From: Candidatus Poribacteria bacterium
Lineage (GTDB): Bacteria; Poribacteria; WGA-4E; PCPOR2b
NCBI GenBank assembly: GCA_022822005.1
Contig: JAJECO010000044.1
Coordinates: 225,661-289,660, forward strand
Direction of reading: 5' to 3'
DNA: 64,000 nt
A program made the translations under genes and the position numbers. The notes under the pieces were generated by a model. That model saw only the letters and a list, made by a program, of their open reading frames with translations, was not told the DNA's origin and ran no database searches. This document shows, in pieces, positions 57,952 to 64,000 of the stretch; the first letter of the stretch is position 1, and each line of letters opens with the position of its first letter.

Positions 57952-59094
57952 GTGCACATGGGAGCGGGCGAGCCGATGATTGAGATTTGCGGAACGGGCC
58001 ACATCTACCGGAACCCGAAGCCACATCTGTGCGCTCGACATGCGTGGCATCCAACGTTGGTGGTCATTGATCAGAACGAACTAATTGCCGCGTTTGACAT
58101 CGGTGAGGCGGTCGAGAGCTTGGACTACCGGACTTATATCAGCCGCAGCCATGACAGTGGGCAGACTTGGGACGTACCGCTACCGATCTTCCCCGATAAT
58201 CTGATCCAGCATCCGACGCGACGCACTACCCATATTTCACGGCCGAAACGGATGTCGAACGGCGAACTGGTCGGATTCACCGCCCGCTTTTACCGTGACG
58301 ATCCCGAACAGGGCATCTGGAATCCGGACACGACCGGCTTAGTTGAGATGGATTTGATGGTAGCGCGAAGTCCCGATGACGGTCGGACCTGGAACCAACC
58401 CCACCACATTATACCACCACTAATAGGGCAACCCTTTGAGGTCTGTCATAACATTGTCGAGTTATCGGACGGCAGATGGTTGGCTCCGGTGTCATGCCTA
58501 CGGTGTTGGGACGGCGCAGCTCCCAACGGTCTGAAGGTTATCGGGATGGTTTCCGCCGATCAGGGGGTGACTTGGGCCTCGTACATTGATATCCTTGATG
58601 ACTACGCTAACGGTATCGTCCATTTTGAGCAATCGGTTGTGCAGTTGGCGGATGAACGGCTTCTCGCCGTTGGTTGGGCGTTTGATGAACGTAGCGGCAA
58701 GACCAAAGCGGTCAACTATGCAGTCAGTAACGATGGCGAGACGTTTTCAACCCCACCGCGTCCGACAGGCTTGGATGGGGAGACCAGTAAACTTTTGGCG
58801 CTGCCGGATGGACGCGTCGTTTGTGTTTACCGTGGTATTGATCCACCGGGGTTGTGCGGCACTATCGTTCATCTTGATGGAGACGATTGGCGGCACGAGG
58901 AACCGCAGGTCCTATGGCAGGGAGACAGGCTCACAAAGATGTTTGGTGAGGCAACCGCGACCGAAGAGCTGCGATCACTGAAACTCGGCTGTCCGAATCT
59001 CGCGCTGCTACCCGATGGCGATGTGCTGGTTGCGTTCTGGTGCCACGAGGATGAGGTCTACAACATCCGCTGGGTACGCCTTGGGGTCGGTTGA
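57952..59094 (+). CDS. Sialidase/BNR-like exo-enzyme
   Basis: SRSHDSGQTWDVPLPIF, ARSPDDGRTWNQPHH, SADQGVTWASYID; RHAWHPTLVV. Confidence 0.82.
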   Translation: MHMGAGEPMIEICGTGHIYRNPKPHLCARHAWHPTLVVIDQNELIAAFDIGEAVESLDYRTYISRSHDSGQTWDVPLPIFPDNLIQHPTRRTTHISRPKRMSNGELVGFTARFYRDDPEQGIWNPDTTGLVEMDLMVARSPDDGRTWNQPHHIIPPLIGQPFEVCHNIVELSDGRWLAPVSCLRCWDGAAPNGLKVIGMVSADQGVTWASYIDILDDYANGIVHFEQSVVQLADERLLAVGWAFDERSGKTKAVNYAVSNDGETFSTPPRPTGLDGETSKLLALPDGRVVCVYRGIDPPGLCGTIVHLDGDDWRHEEPQVLWQGDRLTKMFGEATATEELRSLKLGCPNLALLPDGDVLVAFWCHEDEVYNIRWVRLGVG

Positions 59095-59120
59095 GGTTGA
59101 CGCAGTGTGCTATTATTCCT

Positions 59121-59362
59121 ATTTTAACCTAAGTTGCTAGTTATAAGAAAACGGTTCAAACCGAGCGAATAAACGCTAAAGTCACTCCATCACCGCCCCG
59201 ATAAATCGGGATTCAAAGCAACTCGCAGTGGATTGACAAATCCACTGCATATTTACAAAGATGGCTCCGTTCCGCCTGTCCCGATTTATCGGGGAGAGTC
59301 CGAGACTTGGATATGGCTATCCAAGCCGAGCAGACTGGACACCTAGCAACTTGCGTTATTTT
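59121..59362. repeat. MITE-like element with AAGTTGCTAGT terminal inverted repeats (inverted homologue of 22784-22976)
   Basis: Left TIR attttaacctaagttgctagtta, right TIR ctagcaacttgcgttatt; core gcagtggattgacaaatccactgc and cttggatatggctatccaag. Confidence 0.75.
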
Positions 59363-59383
59363 AACGCAAGTTGCGGGTTATAG

Positions 59384-59632
59384 TGCGTAGGTTGGGTTGA
59401 ACAAAGTTGAGACATCCGATTCAGGCACCTCAAACACCTATCAAACTGGAGGCGATGCAGATAGTATCGAGGAGATAGTGAAACCTAACTTCATACCCCC
59501 ACGTTCCTGGACACCTGCTAAGAAAAGTGTTGGGTTTCACTCCGATTTTTGAGATTTGAATGAGAATCGCGCATCGGCATTGAGTTATCAGGGTTGTGAT
59601 TTTTGTCTGTTTTCGTTCAACCCAACCTACGC
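59384..59632. repeat. MITE-like palindromic repeat, GTAGGTTGGGTTGA family
   Basis: Ends TGCGTAGGTTGGGTTGAACA and CGTTCAACCCAACCTACGC; inner gtgaaacctaacttc / gtgttgggtttcac. Confidence 0.75.
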
Positions 59633-59766
59633 CTTATCCACAGTAGTGTGCTAACATGATCGCCGCATCGCCCCGATTTATCGGTACGGAGTATGCCTAC
59701 TACTATGGAGGCTACTAACAACTTGGGTTATAATAGCCCCTGACTCCTGTGCAAATTGTATCATTT

Positions 59767-59826
59767 CTGTAGGTCGATTTTCCAAAATCGACGGTTTGGT
59801 GTCGAGATGTGAATCTCGACCTACAG
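59767..59826. repeat. 60-bp palindromic unit CTGTAGGTCGA...TCGACCTACAG
   Basis: 11-bp inverted ends with a second TCGATTTTCCAAAATCGA hairpin inside. Confidence 0.6.
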
Positions 59827-60230
59827 GTTCCTATGGATTTCCAATCACTAGCAACTTGCGTTAAATTAGATCAATTTTAGACTGCCATGTCAGTATAAAT
59901 CAATAAAATTTTCGGTTCATATAAAAGAAAAGTGCAACTATAAACCATAAGTCTCCGCGAATTTATTATTAATAGGACTTACGCGTTCGCCGCTTAATCG
60001 GCAGTTTTGGACAGAAGGATGGAAGAAAGAGGAAAGTCAAAGACTCTTCCGATAAGATCGAAATCCACGAGAATCGGGATCGGAACGGAGATAGAGACAC
60101 CCTTCCAATCGCACCGGCAAGGGAAGGAATTTTGCGCAAGTCCCGATCGTGATATTCTAATTGTCAACAGATTCTGCAGCGAGATGAGGAACCCCTTACA
60201 TATCCCAGCTTAATAAAGGATCTCAATTTA

Positions 60231-63200
60231 ATGAAAAAAGAATTTCTCCGTTTCACCTTATATGCGATAATAATCTATCTCACCGTCGGCACACTCAACC
60301 TCGCCGTTGCCGCTACCCATCCATTGGCGAGAAACATAACGCATGTTTGCGGTGTCAGCGATGGCTGGGCGAACAAACGGTATTCGGACCAATTCCCCAA
60401 CCGCCATTATGCCCGATCCGTTGCGGCGAACTTGAACGTTGGCGAACCCCGCACGGTACGGATGATCTACTTCCTGCCGAATGACCGTCCGTATCAAGCA
60501 GAGGTAGTACAACAAATGAAGGCTGAGATCCGCACCGTTCAGACCTTCTTTGCCGATCAGATGGAAGCGCACGGCTACGGACGGCTAACCTTTCGTGTAG
60601 AAACCGACTCCCAAGGTGAACCGATAGTTCATCGCGTGGATGGAAGATACCCCGATAGTCACTATTTTGATAATACCGATGTCTACGCGGATGTCCCTGT
60701 GCGCGACGAGATAAAACTAGCATTCGATCTTGTTGAGAATGTCTACTTGATTGTCGTTGACAACCGTAGACGTGGACTTTCTGATACGGCTGGAGGTATT
60801 GGAGCTCGTGTGTCAAAAACAGGTGGAGAGGCTATGACTAGTGAAACCTTTGATTGGGTTCTTTTTGCACATGAACTGGGACACGCCTTCGGATTGCAAC
60901 ACGATTTCAGGGCTGGTGCATATATCATGTCATATGGTTATGGACTGAAAAATCGTTTATCTGCATGCCATGCCGAATATTTGTCCATGCATCCCTACTT
61001 CAATCCTGACACGCCAGTTGATGAGGTGGATACGCCTACTGTTAAACTTATTTCGCCACGTATCTATTCATCGGGGGCAGGAAGGGTTCCGGTTAGAATT
61101 GAAGTTAGTGATTTCGATGGACTTCACCAAGTGATCTTACACGCTGCACAACCCGACAATAGATGGTCGGTGAAGTCGTGCCGTGGATTTTCGGGTGAAA
61201 AATCAGCAATCATTGAATTTGATTATGACGGCGTAATCCCATCTGCCCATGACCCATCTTACAGTAGAAATACAAGCCTTTTGGATCCGCTTGTTCATCC
61301 GATTGTTATTGAAGCCGTTGATATGAATGGGGATGTAGACTCACCAATGTGGGGTGGAGGTTTTCGATTTGTGCTATTTTCTGACGCACTTGAGCCGTTG
61401 TCGAAAATCTCAGGTGATAACCTGCAAGGCTTACCCAATACACCGTTACCCCTCCCATTTGTCGTTGAATTGCGGGATTTGAACGACGGTTCTGCGCGTA
61501 GGGAAGTTCCCGTCACATTTACCGTTACGGCAGGCGGTGGAACACTCAGTGTTGAGCGCGTCAAGACAAATCACGCAGGCAGGGCGGAGAGCACGCTCAC
61601 ACTGGGTCCCAACTTCGGAACAAACACCGTTGAGGTATCCGCTGAAGGGCACACGGTGACGTTCAATGCTGTGGCGGGGGCTCCGTTGGACATTCCGGAC
61701 GCCAACCTCCGCGCTGCGATTGAGGATGCGCTTGGTCAGACACCGGGCACCCCGATTGCCCCGGGAGCTATAACCCGTCTTGAAGCACCAAACGCCAACA
61801 TCAGCGATTTGACGGGGCTTGAAAGTGCAACCAATCTGACAGAGTTGTATCTTGGTGCTGAAGTGGTGGAAGGTGAAGGGTGGGTCAATAGCAACTCGGT
61901 ATCAAATCTCTCGCCGTTGGAAGATTTAACCAACCTGAAACGGCTAGATCTTAGGAGCAACAACATCACGGCTATCTCACCTTTGGCAGGATTAACTAAC
62001 CTGAGATGGCTGGAACTTTGGAGCAACCGTATCTCTGACATCTCACCGGTGGCAGGATTAACTAACCTGACAGAGCTAAGACTTGGAGGCAATTCAATAT
62101 CCAACCTCTCACCTTTGGCGGGATTAACCAACTTGCATTACCTGCTTCTTCAGAACAACCGTATCTCTGACATCTCACCGGTGGCAGGATTAACCAACCT
62201 GACACGCCTGGGGGTCGCAAGCAACAACATTTCGGACCTTTCACCTTTGACGGGATTAACCAACTTAACAACGTTGGGGCTTAGGAGCAACCGCATTTCG
62301 GACCTCTCACCTTTGGCAGGATTAACTAACTTGGCAAAGGTGGTGCTTATAAGCAACAGCATCTCGGACCTCTCACCTTTGGTGACGAATACAGGATTGG
62401 GGGATGGAGACGAGGTTGATGTGAGGGAAAACCCCCTGAGCTACCAATCTATCCACACCCATATTCCCACCCTCCAAAGCAGAGGGGTTACCGTTGAGTT
62501 TGACAACCGAACGGCTGCGCCATTATTGAATATTTCAGGCGTGATTACCGCGTCAAATAATGTGCTTATCGTTGAAGCGAGGGACAGTAACGGGCGCGTA
62601 CTTGAAGGGGTTCCGGTGACGTTTACTGTCACTTCAGGCGGTGGAAAACTCAGTGTAACGAGCACAATCACCGATGAAAAGGGCTGGGCACAGAGTACCC
62701 TCACGCTAGGGTCCGATGGGGATACGAATATAGTTCATGCAAGTGTCGAAGGAATTTCTGAGTCGGTGACCTTCAGCGATGTTCAGGCAAACATCCCTGA
62801 TTCCAATCTTCGCACTGCCATTGAGGCTGCTTTGGGCAAAAAAGAGGGGGTGCCGATCGCTCCAGGGGAGATGGCAGCATTAACTCGTCTTGAAGTACCA
62901 AACGCCAACATCAGCGATTTAACCGGGCTTGAGTTTGCAACCAACCTAACATATCTGGATCTTGGGTTCGATACAGAGGGGCGTCGGATTAACAGCAACT
63001 CCGTATCAAATCTATCGCCTTTGGTAGGCTTAACGCAACTGACATATCTGAATCTTTGGGGGAACAGTATCTCAGACATCTCACCTCTGGCAGGATTAAC
63101 TAAACTGACACAACTGGAACTTTCCGACAATAGTATTTCGGATATATCGTCGGTGGCGGGACTAACCAATCTGACATATCTGGATCTTGACGGTAACAGC

Positions 63201-64000
63201 ATCTCGGACATCTCCGGGGTATCAGAGTTAACCAATCTGACACGACTAGAGCTTGGGGGTAGTGGGGGTAGCAACCTCTCGGACCTTTCGCCTCTGGCTA
63301 ACTTAACTAACTTAACAATACTGTGGCTTTATGGCAACAACATTTCGGATCTCTCGCCCTTGGTCGCCAATACGGGATTGGGGAATGGAGATAAGGTTTA
63401 TGTTCAGGCAAATCCCCTGAGCTACCAATCTATCCACACCCATATTCGTGAGCTCCAAAGCAGAGGGGTTACAGTTGAGTTTGACAACCGAGCGCATCCC
63501 GCCCTTCTGAAAATCTCAGGCGATAATCAGAACGGCGCGTCCTTCGTATCGTTGTCGCAGCCATTTATCGTCGAAGCACAGGACGCAAACGGCTCTGCGC
63601 TCGGGGGGATTCCGGTCACATTTGCCGTCACCGCAGGCGGTGGTACACTCAGCACTACAATCACAAGGACTGATCCCAACGGTAGGGCACAGAGTACGCT
63701 CATATTGGGTCCAAATCTGGGAGCAAACACCGTTTCTGTGTCTGCTACCGGAATTGAGAGTACAGCCACTTTTCACGCTATCGCTGATACCCTCCCCACC
63801 GAATTCCTATGGTCAATACCACCCGGTATCAGTTTGATTCATGTCCCCCTGAAGGTAGTAGCCGTTAATGGGGAAGAGAAGACCATCGACAGGGTTGGCG
63901 ACCTCTATGACGCGCTCGGTGGGGCATCAAAAGTCACCTTCCTCGCCACCTATGACTCACAAACGCAACAGTGGGTAGGCTATTTTGGTGCTTCAGACAA
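60231..64000 (+). CDS. Large secreted protein, 3' end outside the window: signal peptide, metzincin-like zinc protease, alternating Big_1-like and LRR modules
   Basis: ATG 60231 with upstream AAAGGA; signal peptide MKKEFLRFTLYAIIIYLTVGTLNLAVAA; HELGHAFGLQHD at 60870-60905 then YIMSYGYG; LRR units LTNLxxLxLxxNxISDLSPLAG; no in-frame stop found when read by eye to 64000; absent from the ORF track. Confidence 0.85.
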   Translation, partial: MKKEFLRFTLYAIIIYLTVGTLNLAVAATHPLARNITHVCGVSDGWANKRYSDQFPNRHYARSVAANLNVGEPRTVRMIYFLPNDRPYQAEVVQQMKAEIRTVQTFFADQMEAHGYGRLTFRVETDSQGEPIVHRVDGRYPDSHYFDNTDVYADVPVRDEIKLAFDLVENVYLIVVDNRRRGLSDTAGGIGARVSKTGGEAMTSETFDWVLFAHELGHAFGLQHDFRAGAYIMSYGYGLKNRLSACHAEYLSMHPYFNPDTPVDEVDTPTVKLISPRIYSSGAGRVPVRIEVSDFDGLHQVILHAAQPDNRWSVKSCRGFSGEKSAIIEFDYDGVIPSAHDPSYSRNTSLLDPLVHPIVIEAVDMNGDVDSPMWGGGFRFVLFSDALEPLSKISGDNLQGLPNTPLPLPFVVELRDLNDGSARREVPVTFTVTAGGGTLSVERVKTNHAGRAESTLTLGPNFGTNTVEVSAEGHTVTFNAVAGAPLDIPDANLRAAIEDALGQTPGTPIAPGAITRLEAPNANISDLTGLESATNLTELYLGAEVVEGEGWVNSNSVSNLSPLEDLTNLKRLDLRSNNITAISPLAGLTNLRWLELWSNRISDISPVAGLTNLTELRLGGNSISNLSPLAGLTNLHYLLLQNNRISDISPVAGLTNLTRLGVASNNISDLSPLTGLTNLTTLGLRSNRISDLSPLAGLTNLAKVVLISNSISDLSPLVTNTGLGDGDEVDVRENPLSYQSIHTHIPTLQSRGVTVEFDNRTAAPLLNISGVITASNNVLIVEARDSNGRVLEGVPVTFTVTSGGGKLSVTSTITDEKGWAQSTLTLGSDGDTNIVHASVEGISESVTFSDVQANIPDSNLRTAIEAALGKKEGVPIAPGEMAALTRLEVPNANISDLTGLEFATNLTYLDLGFDTEGRRINSNSVSNLSPLVGLTQLTYLNLWGNSISDISPLAGLTKLTQLELSDNSISDISSVAGLTNLTYLDLDGNSISDISGVSELTNLTRLELGGSGGSNLSDLSPLANLTNLTILWLYGNNISDLSPLVANTGLGNGDKVYVQANPLSYQSIHTHIRELQSRGVTVEFDNRAHPALLKISGDNQNGASFVSLSQPFIVEAQDANGSALGGIPVTFAVTAGGGTLSTTITRTDPNGRAQSTLILGPNLGANTVSVSATGIESTATFHAIADTLPTEFLWSIPPGISLIHVPLKVVAVNGEEKTIDRVGDLYDALGGASKVTFLATYDSQTQQWVGYFGASD

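Noticed and set aside
61887-63370. CRISPR-like regular repetition
   Set aside because: The 66-bp periodicity is in frame and encodes LRR units; no conserved repeat/unique spacer pattern.
60258-63776. Series of minus-strand ORFs (e.g. 60355-60816, 61736-62131, 62783-63274)
   Set aside because: Antisense shadows of the 60231 plus-strand ORF; their internal repetition reflects the LRR units on the other strand.

Overview
The window is a gene-dense, roughly 50% GC bacterial chromosome segment. I saw no convincing rRNA, tRNA, CRISPR array, phage or transposase gene. The gene mix (three PhyH dioxygenases, two sialidase-like proteins, a sulfatase, an M81 peptidase, secreted LRR/cohesin/dockerin proteins) resembles Candidatus Poribacteria-type genomes; that placement is inference and was not tested. 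The best anchored block is a minus-strand hrcA-grpE-dnaK-dnaJ-prmA heat-shock operon behind a perfect CIRCE operator at 16217-16243. Other recognisable genes are korA/korB, an aceF-like E2, pyk, rpiA, zwf plus a polyphosphate-glucokinase-like ROK kinase, three ABC exporters, a histidine kinase and a 7Fe-type ferredoxin. The most interesting items are: (1) a cold-shock-domain protein whose C-terminus reads as an Hfq/Sm domain, probably preceded by a second divergent Sm-like copy (43791-44786); (2) a large plus-strand ORF from 60231 that runs off the window and is missing from the ORF track, encoding a secreted metzincin-like protease with alternating Big_1-like and LRR modules; (3) a 1354-aa secreted cytochrome-c/LRR/cohesin/dockerin/sorting-domain protein; (4) an ABC exporter with a duplicated extracytoplasmic insertion, paired with a BtrH-N-like protein; (5) two families of MITE-like palindromic repeats found together at about 22.5-23.0 kb and 59.1-59.9 kb.
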